Origin: Gammaproteobacteria bacterium
GTDB lineage: Bacteria > Pseudomonadota > Gammaproteobacteria > Pseudomonadales > Azotimanducaceae
Direction of reading: 5' to 3'
Assembly (NCBI GenBank): GCA_002684495.1
Contig: NYVG01000015.1
Coordinates: 38,094-100,823 of the forward strand
Length of the DNA stretch: 62,730 bases
This document shows positions 28,469-36,985 of this stretch, piece by piece (the stretch's first letter is position 1; every line of letters starts with the position of its first letter). Made by a program: the position numbers and the translations under genes. The notes beneath the pieces are model-generated. The model was given only the letters and a program-made list of their open reading frames with translations, was not told the origin of the DNA and searched no databases.

Positions 28469-29374
28469 CTAGGAGCGTTGTCCGCCAAGGCGACTGCCCC
28501 AATCCAATTTACTGCGGCAGGATTGATAAAAACTGTGGCCCGGCGGGTACAGTAACCGTAATGGCGCCGCGTGCTTTTCAATAACAATTTCGTCGCCGAT
28601 CTGCAGTTCTACATGAACCTGAGAATCACAGCTCATTTGTGGCTCCGCATCTGAGACATCCAACAGACGCAAACGCAACACTTTTTCGCCCGGTACCACT
28701 AAAGGCCGTGATGTCAGTGTGTGCGGGAACATAGGCACAATTACGATCGCATCCAAGCCAGGGTGCATTATCGGACCACCCGCAGAGAGTGCATAGGCCG
28801 TTGAACCGGTTGGACTGGCGATAATAAGGCCGTCCGAGCGCTGGTCATAGACGTATTCATCGTCCACCCACAGTGCAAACTCCATCATTCGTGCCGGGCT
28901 ACCCGGATTCACCACCACATCATTCAGAGCGCTCTGCATGGCGATCACCTGACCCTCGCGGTTCACTGAGGCCTGTAATAAGAAGTGTTCCTCGATAGCG
29001 AAGTCACCGCGCAGAATTTGCGCAAATGACACGTCGATCTGCTCTGGCGAAACTGCAGCGAGAAAGCCCAACCCTCCTCGGTTCACACCAACTACCGGGA
29101 CTCCCGAGGCCGCAAGGTCGCGACCATAGCCAAGCAGGCTGCCGTCGCCACCTACCACGACCACCAAATCCAAGTGCTCTAGCGCAGATTTGTCTACTAC
29201 GTTATGCGCGCCGTCAGGCAATACCGCCGCTGTATCAGCGTCAACCGCGACATCAATGCCCGCCTGTTGCAGGACCGCTTCAACATTTAGAACGCTGTCG
29301 AGTATGGTCTCCGTATGGTGCCGTGCCACTACACCGACACGTCGGAAGCTTATTTTTTCTTGTTGTGAATCCAT
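28469..29374 (-). CDS. nadK: NAD kinase
   Basis: ATP-dependent phosphorylation of NAD to NADP. 301 residues from the ATG at 29374, giving MDSQQEKISFRRVGVVARH; an upstream in-frame TTG would add a foreign-looking stretch. The catalytic GGDGS motif is at 75-79, followed by GVNRGGLGFLA, and the second site SDGLIIASPTGSTAYALSA with GGPIMHPG. The length is normal for gammaproteobacteria. It diverges from cysE with about 150 bp between the starts and converges with the MocA-like gene with 8 bp between stops. Confidence 0.97.
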   Translation of the reverse strand: MDSQQEKISFRRVGVVARHHTETILDSVLNVEAVLQQAGIDVAVDADTAAVLPDGAHNVVDKSALEHLDLVVVVGGDGSLLGYGRDLAASGVPVVGVNRGGLGFLAAVSPEQIDVSFAQILRGDFAIEEHFLLQASVNREGQVIAMQSALNDVVVNPGSPARMMEFALWVDDEYVYDQRSDGLIIASPTGSTAYALSAGGPIMHPGLDAIVIVPMFPHTLTSRPLVVPGEKVLRLRLLDVSDAEPQMSCDSQVHVELQIGDEIVIEKHAAPLRLLYPPGHSFYQSCRSKLDWGSRLGGQRS

Positions 29375-29526
29375 GTTCTTACTGTTCTCACGGACATACG
29401 CGCAGCGCATCCAAAAATTTGTGCCCACCTTACACACGGGGTTTGAGCGCGACAATGCTTGCAATCAAAGCAAATCTGTCTACGCTCCCCAAGTTGATAC
29501 ACGCCAAAGAGCGACTGGAGGGCTTT

Positions 29527-30402
29527 ATGGCTCAGGCTAGCAACCTCATCGACATCGAACAGCGTTTCGCGCAGATCATTGCCGGATCGGAAAAAGATGA
29601 GCTAAAAACCATAAGCGGTCCAGAAGATCTATGGCCACTGATGCGCGAAGAAGCCGAACGCAAGGCTAAAGAAGAGCCGATTCTAGGCAGCTATTTCCAC
29701 GCCACAATCCTAAATCATCGCACGTTTGGCGATGCACTGAGTTTTCGTCTGGCGAGCAAACTCGACAACCCCATGTTGCCCACAATGTTAATCCGTGACG
29801 TCATAGCCGAGGCTACCCATGATGATGCCGAGATTCTCAGCTCTGCGGAAATCGACATCATTGCAACCTATACACGCGATCCTGCCTGCGACGATTTATC
29901 CAGTTCGTTTTTATTCTTTAAAGGTTTCCATGCCCTACAGGCGCACCGCATTGCCCATTGGTTGTGGAAAAAAGAGCGGCGCACGTTGGCGCAATTTTTT
30001 CAAAACCAGATCAGCGTAACTCTAGGCGTGGACCTCCACCCAGCTGCAACCGTAGGTTCAGGCATCATGCTTGATCACGCCACAGGTATCGTTATCGGTG
30101 AAACCGCAGTGGTTGAGGATGACGTATCAATCCTGCACTCAGTAACGCTAGGAGGAACCGGCAAAACCAGTGGTGACCGACACCCGAAAATTCGCCGTGG
30201 CGTGCTGCTGTCTGCCGGCTGCAAGATCATCGGCAATATCGAGGTAGGCGTTAACGCCAAAGTCGGAGCAGGCAGCGTCGTGCTCAACGATGTGCCACCT
30301 AACGTCACGGTGGCGGGGATTCCGGCAAAAGTTGTAGGTGACCCCCATGATCAGATCCCTGCACACGATATGGATCATGTCAAAGGATTCGCCGATCTAT
30401 AG
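29527..30402 (+). CDS. cysE: serine O-acetyltransferase
   Basis: First enzyme of cysteine synthesis: L-serine plus acetyl-CoA gives O-acetylserine. 291 residues from the ATG at 29527, chosen for GGAGG five nt upstream; an ATG at 29455 would add 24 residues. The helical N-terminal domain (ILGSYFHATILNHRTFGDAL) is followed by the left-handed beta-helix with hexapeptide repeats: VDLHPAATVGSGIMLDHATG, ILHSVTLGGTGKTSGDRHP, GCKIIGNIEVGVNAKVGAGS. The active-site Asp and His lie in FKGFHALQAHRIAHW and LDHATG. Close to E. coli CysE throughout. Confidence 0.96.
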   Translation: MAQASNLIDIEQRFAQIIAGSEKDELKTISGPEDLWPLMREEAERKAKEEPILGSYFHATILNHRTFGDALSFRLASKLDNPMLPTMLIRDVIAEATHDDAEILSSAEIDIIATYTRDPACDDLSSSFLFFKGFHALQAHRIAHWLWKKERRTLAQFFQNQISVTLGVDLHPAATVGSGIMLDHATGIVIGETAVVEDDVSILHSVTLGGTGKTSGDRHPKIRRGVLLSAGCKIIGNIEVGVNAKVGAGSVVLNDVPPNVTVAGIPAKVVGDPHDQIPAHDMDHVKGFADL

Positions 30403-30406
30403 ACCG

Positions 30407-31051
30407 TCAGCGAGGCTCACCGAGACGCACCTTAGCCCGGGTTATAACCTGCTGCATAGTGTCCGCGCTTTGCGCCCCGGGCAACAAGAACCCACCACCG
30501 AGCACGTAGCCAGGTACCCCAACCACACCCAAGTCTGGTGCTCGTTGCAACTGCTCTTGCACCTCCTCTAGGGCAGAGTCACCGGCGAGTTGCTTGTGGG
30601 TCTCATTGGGGTCTAATCCCACTTGCGCGCCTATACCCGCAAGGGTATCGATATCACCAACGTCCTCGCCATTACAGAAATAACCGACGAACAGGGCCTC
30701 TGCTAACGCATGTTGACTGTCCTTTAATTCGGCTAGCTCCATTAAGCGGTGGGCTAGCAACGTATTTGGCACCCGCCTAATAAGGTCATAGCGCAACTCG
30801 AGCCCCTCTTGCTGGGCTTCTTCGCGAATCCGACTGGGCACTCGCCCGTAATCCGCCGCCGCGCCATAACGTCGTTGCATAAAATCCTGACGATCCCAAC
30901 CATCGATCGGCGCATGCGGATATAACTGATAGGGACGCCACCGCACAGTGATCCCTGCGCCTGTCTCTCCATCAAGCGCTTTATCCAAGCGGCGCTTACC
31001 AATAAAGCACCATGGGCAAATGACATCAGAAAAAATTTCAATCGTGAGCAT
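30407..31051 (-). CDS. DsbA family oxidoreductase (FrnE-like)
   Basis: 214-residue thioredoxin-fold protein with helical insertion, FrnE/2-hydroxychromene-isomerase branch. Starts MLTIEIFSDVICPWCFIGKR, with the redox motif Cys12-Pro-Trp-Cys15; the cis-proline segment is GVVGVPGYVLGGGFLLPGAQ. No signal peptide, so it is cytoplasmic, unlike DsbA itself. FrnE of Deinococcus has disulfide isomerase activity. It converges with cysE, four bases between stops. Confidence 0.92.
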   Translation of the reverse strand: MLTIEIFSDVICPWCFIGKRRLDKALDGETGAGITVRWRPYQLYPHAPIDGWDRQDFMQRRYGAAADYGRVPSRIREEAQQEGLELRYDLIRRVPNTLLAHRLMELAELKDSQHALAEALFVGYFCNGEDVGDIDTLAGIGAQVGLDPNETHKQLAGDSALEEVQEQLQRAPDLGVVGVPGYVLGGGFLLPGAQSADTMQQVITRAKVRLGEPR

Positions 31052-31111
31052 GATTGGACTCCCAGGCTATGGCATGGACTAAGCGAGAATTAACAAAATC
31101 AAATAAGGCCT

Positions 31112-31132
31112 TTTTGCCATTTTTTGGCAAAA
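31112..31132. repeat. perfect inverted repeat upstream of two divergent genes
   Basis: TTTTGCCA and TGGCAAAA enclose a run of five thymines. The dyad lies in the 188-bp spacer between the FrnE-like gene (start 31051, leftward) and ybaN (start 31240, rightward), where it could be an operator for either. The T-first arrangement rules out a standard terminator. It shares the TTTTGC/GCAAAA arms with the dyad at 22886-22908. Confidence 0.5.
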
Positions 31133-31239
31133 TAATGCAAGCGCCGGAAAAAATACCCACCAAGAACCATGCCCATGGCGCCTATCTTTTGGTACGGTTC
31201 GTGCTTACTTGTCTGTAAATCAGCAACCTTTCAACTTTT

Positions 31240-31521
31240 ATGATTGTACGTATCTCTCTCGGCATTATCGGTAGCTTGTGCATGGTTCTGGGCTTTATTG
31301 GTCTCGCGGTTCCGCTAATGCCTGGTTTTATCTTCTTTGCCATCGGCACAATTTGTCTAGCCAGCGCTTCTCCCTTTATGGCCCGACAGCTGGCAAAACA
31401 GCCCCGGTTAGGCCGGTTTTTATCACGCTTGGAGACAGCGAAAGAGCTGCCACTGAGAACCCGCGCCAAGGTAACGCTGTGGGCTGCGGCGGAGATCTTT
31501 ATTGACAAAAAACCCGCCTAA
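31240..31521 (+). CDS. DUF454 family inner membrane protein (YbaN-like)
   Basis: 93 residues with two hydrophobic segments (4-21 and 26-45) and the DUF454 signature GLAVPLMPGFIFFAIGTICLA, then SPFMARQLAKQPRLGRFL. This matches E. coli YbaN in size and motif; function unknown. The PfkB-type kinase begins inside its last codons, so the genes are coupled. Confidence 0.9.
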   Translation: MIVRISLGIIGSLCMVLGFIGLAVPLMPGFIFFAIGTICLASASPFMARQLAKQPRLGRFLSRLETAKELPLRTRAKVTLWAAAEIFIDKKPA

Positions 31522-32419
31522 CAATGCACCCGTGGCGGTATTAGGGGCGTTGGCCTATGACCGCATCGCAACAACCCAAACTGCCTTCGGCCTCGGCGGT
31601 CCTGGACTGAATTGCAAAGTCAGCGCAACCACCGAGCATCTGGGCGGCTGCGGCGGCAATTTAGCTATTCACCTGAGTGGGTTAGGACACCCACCACTGC
31701 TATTGAGCGTTACCGGTATTGATGACGCGCGCTATCAAACCGCATTGCGAGCAAAGCGCGTGGATTTGACCGGCGTTTTAAGAGATCCGCGTGCGCGCTG
31801 CGCTACCGCCTACATCCTCAGCGACCCAAACGACCAGCAATTTACCGCCTTCCACTCAGGGCCAGAAGTTGCCGCTACAACCTGGGACGAACACCTCGCG
31901 GCGATGACCGCGCAGCTCGCAAGTTGCCGGTTACTACTGTGCGCACCGTTCCCGCCAGATTTAATGCTGGGCACTATGGCCTTTATTCATCAGCACAATC
32001 CTTCTGCCTTGGTGGTTTGGTGTCCTGGGCAATTTGCCGACCAGATGGATGCTGCCATGCTTACCGCATGTGCAAAATATGCCCATTGGCTAGTGGTGAA
32101 TGAGCATGAAGCCCATCATATTCGCACCCATGCAGCGGAGGTTCTTTCGACTAAGACCACCATTATTACTCGCGGCGCTGGGGCGATTGAGGTGCTTTTA
32201 AGCTCAGGTGAAAGTAAGCATTATCCGGTGCAGGAAGTGACATCGGTGGTCGATCCCACCGGCAGTGGCGATGCCTTCACCGCTGGTGTCGTGAGCCAGT
32301 TACTCAGAGATACCAAGCAGCCGCTGACGCATTTAGACGCGGCAATCGAAACGGGTATCGCTCTGGCCCGCCAGTGCTTAACTCACCACGGCGCGCAAAC
32401 CGCCCTTTCGGAGCAATAG
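31502..32419 (+). CDS. PfkB family carbohydrate/nucleoside kinase
   Basis: 305 residues of the ribokinase/adenosine kinase family. TTG at 31502 is the start, supported by GGAG seven nt upstream (31491-31494) and a 20-bp overlap with ybaN. N-terminal motif LGGCGGNLAIHLSGLG and the C-terminal catalytic motif DPTGSGDAFTAG, whose second Asp is the base. The lid region and VVNEHEAHHI nucleotide segment are in place. The substrate is not certain; adenosine-kinase-like members of this branch and sugar kinases both fit. Confidence 0.9.
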   Translation: MTKNPPNNAPVAVLGALAYDRIATTQTAFGLGGPGLNCKVSATTEHLGGCGGNLAIHLSGLGHPPLLLSVTGIDDARYQTALRAKRVDLTGVLRDPRARCATAYILSDPNDQQFTAFHSGPEVAATTWDEHLAAMTAQLASCRLLLCAPFPPDLMLGTMAFIHQHNPSALVVWCPGQFADQMDAAMLTACAKYAHWLVVNEHEAHHIRTHAAEVLSTKTTIITRGAGAIEVLLSSGESKHYPVQEVTSVVDPTGSGDAFTAGVVSQLLRDTKQPLTHLDAAIETGIALARQCLTHHGAQTALSEQ

Positions 32420-32423
32420 TATT

Positions 32424-33437
32424 GTGGCAGCAGTGAATACCTTTAATGCCCCTGACTGGCTGGCAGCCCAACCACTTGTGCCGCTGGGCCACTGGCCAAC
32501 ACCTTTGGAGCCGCTAACGCGGCTAAGTGCTGAACTTGGTGGACCGAAAATTTGGGTTAAGCGGGATGACTGCAGCGGCCTTGCCACTGGAGGCAATAAA
32601 ACCCGCAAGCTGGAATACCTGATCGCTGATGCACAACAACACGGCGCGGACACAATAGTGAGCTACGGTGCTGTGCAGTCTAATCATGCACGACAAACCG
32701 CAGCGGCGTGTGCCAAGTTAGGTATGGAATGTCATCTGCTGCTGAGTCGCAGAGTAGATCGAAGCGATCAGAACTATCTGCACAACGGCAACATGCTGTT
32801 CAACCATCTACTAAACGCTCACATCCATACTTTCGAGCTGGACGATTTTGAAGAGGGCCGCCTACATATCTTAAGCACCCTAGAACAGCAGGGAAAAACG
32901 GTTTACCAAATCCCCGCCGGCGGCTCCAATGCCATTGGTGCGCTAGGCTATAGCCGCTGCATTAGCGAATTGATTTGGCAGGCACCGTTCACGCCGACCC
33001 AAATTGTTCACGCTTCAGCCAGTGCAGGAACACAAGCCGGTCTAGTATTCGGTAATGCCGCTCAAGATTATGGCGTGGATATTTTGGGCATGAACGTCTT
33101 TCACCCTGACCCGGATACACTTAAGCAGCGTATAACTGGCTTACTGCGATCAATGCAAGATCGTTTTGGTGCAGTGCAGTCTGTCGAAAACCTACCCATA
33201 CACATCAATCATGCCTATTTCGGCGGTGCCTATGGCCAACCTACCCAGGCTGGCCTAGATGCCATAAAGATGTTCGCAGCCCTCGAAGGCATTCTGTTAG
33301 ACCCGGTATACTCTGGCAAAGCCGCCGCTGGGTTAATCGATCAGACCACCCTGGGCAATTTCGATAACCACGAGCACGTTGTATTCATTCATACCGGCGG
33401 TGCTGCCAGCCTTAGCGCCTATGATTCTATTTGGTAA
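32424..33437 (+). CDS. D-cysteine desulfhydrase / ACC deaminase family PLP enzyme
   Basis: Fold-type II PLP enzyme of 337 residues. The start is GTG at 32424, with GGAG 10 nt upstream. The PLP lysine lies in CSGLATGGNKTRKLEYL, followed by VSYGAVQSNHARQTAAA (the SNH segment stacks on the cofactor) and IPAGGSNAIGALGY. These features match D-cysteine desulfhydrase (D-cysteine to pyruvate, sulfide and ammonia) and its relative ACC deaminase; I cannot separate the two without the substrate-gating residues. Third gene of the ybaN-kinase operon. Confidence 0.88.
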   Translation: MAAVNTFNAPDWLAAQPLVPLGHWPTPLEPLTRLSAELGGPKIWVKRDDCSGLATGGNKTRKLEYLIADAQQHGADTIVSYGAVQSNHARQTAAACAKLGMECHLLLSRRVDRSDQNYLHNGNMLFNHLLNAHIHTFELDDFEEGRLHILSTLEQQGKTVYQIPAGGSNAIGALGYSRCISELIWQAPFTPTQIVHASASAGTQAGLVFGNAAQDYGVDILGMNVFHPDPDTLKQRITGLLRSMQDRFGAVQSVENLPIHINHAYFGGAYGQPTQAGLDAIKMFAALEGILLDPVYSGKAAAGLIDQTTLGNFDNHEHVVFIHTGGAASLSAYDSIW

Positions 33438-33446
33438 CCGCAAGGC

Positions 33447-34247
33447 CTAGCCGGTGTACATACCACCACTAGGATACAGGGTTTGGCCCGACACATAGCT
33501 GGATTCATCGCTGGCTAAAAACAGCGCTGTATTGGCAATTTCGTGGGCTTGCCCAAACCGTTGCATGGGCGTCATTTGCATTACCGTCTGCACCCACTCA
33601 GGCGACTGGCGAATACTTGCAGTCATTGGCGTCTCAATAAATCCAGGTCCAATTGCATTCACGCGAATATTCTTGGTCGCAAGTTCTGTGGCAAAGACAG
33701 TGGTCAACATAATGACTCCGGCCTTGGAGACGCAATAATCCGCAGCACCAGGTAACGGACGCTTGCCCGCGATAGACGCGATATTGATGATCGAACCGTT
33801 GGTTCCTAGGGCTAACATGTGACGTGCCGCTAGACGGTCGGTGATCGCCACCCCGGTCAGATTGACATCCAGCACCCGCTGCCAATCCGCGATAGGTTTG
33901 TTGAACAAAAAATTATCTTCAGGGTCTTCAGCCGGGGTGGAAACCTCACCGCTAACATAGCCTGCTGAGGAAATACCTGCCGCGGCAACTACAATATCGA
34001 GTTGCCCGTAGCGTCGCACCACATCGTCAAACAGCGCTTGTTGGCTACTCTCATCGGTTACATTCACTGCAATAAATTCAATCGCCGCACCACCTGCAGA
34101 CATCTCCTGAGCTGCCGTTTCACCTTTTTCGGCGTTGATATCCGCAATAACAACCCGTGCTCCCTCTTTGGCAAAACGTTCCGCCGTTGCCCGTCCAAGT
34201 CCACTGATGCCGCCCGTGATTACCGCTAATTTGCCGTCTAATTGCAT
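33447..34247 (-). CDS. short-chain dehydrogenase/reductase (SDR)
   Basis: Classical SDR, 266 residues. NAD(P) motif TGGISGLGRAT at the N-terminus with an Asp after strand 2 (IADINAEKG), which favours NAD; NNAG position is VAAAGIS; catalytic Ser in IINIASIAGKRP and Tyr-x3-Lys in ADYCVSKAGV. Last gene of a coupled minus-strand operon, 3 bp after the APH-like gene, with GGAG before the ATG. Given the acyl-CoA dehydrogenase two genes upstream, a hydroxyacyl or sterol-like alcohol oxidation is plausible. Confidence 0.93.
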   Translation of the reverse strand: MQLDGKLAVITGGISGLGRATAERFAKEGARVVIADINAEKGETAAQEMSAGGAAIEFIAVNVTDESSQQALFDDVVRRYGQLDIVVAAAGISSAGYVSGEVSTPAEDPEDNFLFNKPIADWQRVLDVNLTGVAITDRLAARHMLALGTNGSIINIASIAGKRPLPGAADYCVSKAGVIMLTTVFATELATKNIRVNAIGPGFIETPMTASIRQSPEWVQTVMQMTPMQRFGQAHEIANTALFLASDESSYVSGQTLYPSGGMYTG

Positions 34248-34250
34248 TAT

Positions 34251-35708
34251 TTAATCTCCACCTGTTTGGGTTTTAGCTCCATTCGTCGCTGTTTTGCATC
34301 CGGCATAGCGTGGTTGATCAATAGCGATCTGATTCACAACTGTTGTGCGCAAGTGCTCTTGCAGCAAGTCTGATTGCAACGGCATGGAACCCTCTCTAAG
34401 TTCATGCACGAGCCGCCAACGCAGCTCATCTAAATCTACGGCCGAGTCCTCGGGCTCCCCGAACAACGCTCTTAGCCGTCGCTCTTCATTAACCAAGCCT
34501 GGGGCCGCCAAGGCCTGTTCGCGTTGCACAATATCTAGGGAGTTAGCCGCCACACGGGCCAAAAATTGCAAACGGCCTTGGGTATTTGCCATTACTTCAT
34601 CGCGCAGGAAATCGCTGACACTGGTCAACAGTTCCTCCATGGCTGGCATCGCCGCCGCCGGCTGTCTCGGCTGCTCTAGTACCACGGACCCCGGAATTAA
34701 TAAGTTCACGCAGTCCACTTGGCACTCTGAAGAACGACGCCCTATCGCCGGACGTTCCACAGTTTTATCCGGACCATTGCGATAATGTTCAGCCATTCCT
34801 AAACAACCAACAGCCCACCAAAAAGAGCCGAAGACCTGCCAAAACCTTACAGCCTCCGGATCCACCGCCTTACCGCTCACTGATTCATAGCCTGCAAATA
34901 AGTCTGCAACTTCACCGAATCCGCCTACTGGCAACTCATCGCGCCCAAAGCGCCAGGAGTGAGTAAGAATCCATCCAAGGTCACGCATGGGGTCGCCTAT
35001 ATAGGCCACCTCCCAATCCAAGACCGCAACTATGCCTGTGGCATCGACCATAACATTGCCGTTACGGAAATCATTATGAACGAGTGCCGGTGTGGCATTT
35101 TCGGGCAGGTGATCTAACAACCAGCGTGCGGTGTAATCAATCATTGGTTGCGGTGTATTGAAATCCTGATAGCGCTGCCAGGTTTGTCGTACATACTCTT
35201 CTGCAGTTTGCTGCTGTAGGCGTTGGTCTAAACCACTGGCCACCAAGTCGATGCCATGAATCTGTGCCAGAACCTCGCCACAGCGACGCGCCAGTTGCGG
35301 ACGAATAGCGTCGAGTTCCGGTGCTTTGACGATTTGCGCACCAAGTGTAAATCCATCCAGCCACTGCATGATAAAGCCAGCACCGATCCCATCTTGGGGT
35401 TGCAGCACATAGTGCACTTGAGGTTCTGGAACACCTGCCTGAGCTGCGGTTTGCATCAGCAATGCCTCTACCGCAAGGCCAGGGTGGGCTGCGGTAACCT
35501 CGCCCTCGACTCCACCGGACGCCCGGCGCATCGCCAAAACCGTCGGTTCGCCCCCACGGGTCAGTTCGATGCGATAGGTTTCTTGGCTGGCGCCGCCAGA
35601 CAATCGCTCAACGTTTTCTAGCGTCTCAAAATCAGTAAATATACTGCCGAGCACACTTACTAACCGGTCATGCATAGCCTCTACCGACAGTTCCATCGCA
35701 CCTTCCAT
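34251..35708 (-). CDS. APH-family phosphotransferase with C-terminal extension
   Basis: 485 residues. The N-terminal 340 form an aminoglycoside-phosphotransferase (APH) type kinase: VERLSGGASQETYRIEL, catalytic loop LVHNDFRNGNVMVD and metal motif VLDWEVAYIGDPMRDLGW. The C-terminal ~140 residues (about 345-470) form a second helical domain sometimes annotated DUF6285. Kinases of this kind sit beside acyl-CoA dehydrogenases and correspond to the APH half of animal ACAD10/ACAD11, so the substrate is more likely a hydroxyacyl-CoA than an antibiotic. ATG at 35708 or 35696 could both start it. Confidence 0.88.
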   Translation of the reverse strand: MEGAMELSVEAMHDRLVSVLGSIFTDFETLENVERLSGGASQETYRIELTRGGEPTVLAMRRASGGVEGEVTAAHPGLAVEALLMQTAAQAGVPEPQVHYVLQPQDGIGAGFIMQWLDGFTLGAQIVKAPELDAIRPQLARRCGEVLAQIHGIDLVASGLDQRLQQQTAEEYVRQTWQRYQDFNTPQPMIDYTARWLLDHLPENATPALVHNDFRNGNVMVDATGIVAVLDWEVAYIGDPMRDLGWILTHSWRFGRDELPVGGFGEVADLFAGYESVSGKAVDPEAVRFWQVFGSFWWAVGCLGMAEHYRNGPDKTVERPAIGRRSSECQVDCVNLLIPGSVVLEQPRQPAAAMPAMEELLTSVSDFLRDEVMANTQGRLQFLARVAANSLDIVQREQALAAPGLVNEERRLRALFGEPEDSAVDLDELRWRLVHELREGSMPLQSDLLQEHLRTTVVNQIAIDQPRYAGCKTATNGAKTQTGGD

Positions 35709-35713
35709 GGATA

Positions 35714-36985
35714 TCAGGATTCCTTAACGCCTTTTGGTGCGCGCTGATTCATGAAACCAAACAGATAACCGGCAACCCGACGCATCTGAATTTCCTCCGC
35801 CCCTTCAGTGATGCGATAGCGACGATGGTGGCGATAGATATGCTCGAACGGCTTATGCCGCGAATAGCCCAGCCCACCGTGTACCTGCATGGCTCGATCT
35901 GCGGCTTCACAGCACAAGCGATTCGACCAGTAGTTGCACATCGACACCTTGTCCGATACCGAAAAAGCGCCATAGGTATCCATCTGCCAGGCAGTCTTAT
36001 GGATTAGCGCCCGGAGCATTTCGCACTGGGTTTGTAATTCGACTAGCGGGAACTGAATGCCCTGATTACTTGATAGCGGTTTACCGAACGGCGCTCGATG
36101 CTTGGCATATTCGATGGACTCGTTAATACAGAATTGCGCAGCGCCTAGAGACGATGCAGCCTGGCGAATGCGGTTTTCATTAAAGAAATGCTGCACCACC
36201 GCCAGTCCGCGGCCTTCGCCACCAAAAATTGAATTATGCGGTACCCGTACATTGTCCATCGAGACACGCCCATGATCGGTAGGCATGTTAAAGGTCCAAA
36301 GCATTTCTTCGACTTTGAAGCCCTCGCTATTAGTGGGGGTGAGAAATGCCGTGATGCCGTTACCGTCACCGGCTTTACCACTGGTTCGGGCGAAAATCAG
36401 ATCATGTTTAGCCTTGTGAATACCCGTATTCCAAGTTTTTGCGCCATTAATAATCCACTCGTCACCGTCGCGTTCAGCCACTGTCTCCATATGTGTCGCA
36501 TCGGAACCATGCTCCGGTTCGGTAATGCCAAAGGCAAATCCAGCTCGTCCCTCGGCCAGCGCGTCAATCCACTCTGCTTTCTGCTCGTCTGTACCGTACT
36601 CGATCATCAGCAATAACCCGACGTTATTGCCGACAATGGAGTGCTCATTCTGTAAATCGTTATGTAAACCCAAGCCCTTGGTCGCCAAGTGCTCACGAAT
36701 CACCGCCATATCAAGATTAGTGCCGTTACTGCCCCCGTACTCTTCGGGCAGTGGGTAACGATAGTGCCCAGCGGCATCAGCTACGCGTTTTGCCTGAGCC
36801 AATAGAGCCTCCCAATCTTCGTTAGGCAGGCCATTACGGTCCCAGTCGGTGCGCGCGTCCTCACGACGGTGATCGAAAAATCGAATATTGTCGTTTGCTT
36901 CTTCCAAGGGTTTTATTTCTTGCTCAATAAATCGATCGAGTTCATCCAAGTAACTCTGCAATTTTTCTGGAATGTCAAAATTCAT
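35714..36985 (-). CDS. acyl-CoA dehydrogenase
   Basis: FAD-dependent acyl-CoA dehydrogenase, 423 residues, with GAGGGAG before the ATG. FAD/substrate motifs FAFGITEPEHGSDATHM and WIINGAKTWNTGIHKA, C-terminal domain AMQVHGGLGYSRHKPFEHIY, and the RITEGAEEIQMRRVAG segment that carries the position of the catalytic glutamate in many family members. Its start overlaps the ThuA-like gene by 11 bp and the APH-like gene follows after 5 bp. The chain length of the substrate cannot be told. Confidence 0.94.
   Translation of the reverse strand: MNFDIPEKLQSYLDELDRFIEQEIKPLEEANDNIRFFDHRREDARTDWDRNGLPNEDWEALLAQAKRVADAAGHYRYPLPEEYGGSNGTNLDMAVIREHLATKGLGLHNDLQNEHSIVGNNVGLLLMIEYGTDEQKAEWIDALAEGRAGFAFGITEPEHGSDATHMETVAERDGDEWIINGAKTWNTGIHKAKHDLIFARTSGKAGDGNGITAFLTPTNSEGFKVEEMLWTFNMPTDHGRVSMDNVRVPHNSIFGGEGRGLAVVQHFFNENRIRQAASSLGAAQFCINESIEYAKHRAPFGKPLSSNQGIQFPLVELQTQCEMLRALIHKTAWQMDTYGAFSVSDKVSMCNYWSNRLCCEAADRAMQVHGGLGYSRHKPFEHIYRHHRRYRITEGAEEIQMRRVAGYLFGFMNQRAPKGVKES

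Noticed and set aside
29026-29526. Long upstream extension of cysE
   Set aside because: It is antisense to nadK. The ATG at 29527 has a strong ribosome binding site and gives a normal CysE length.
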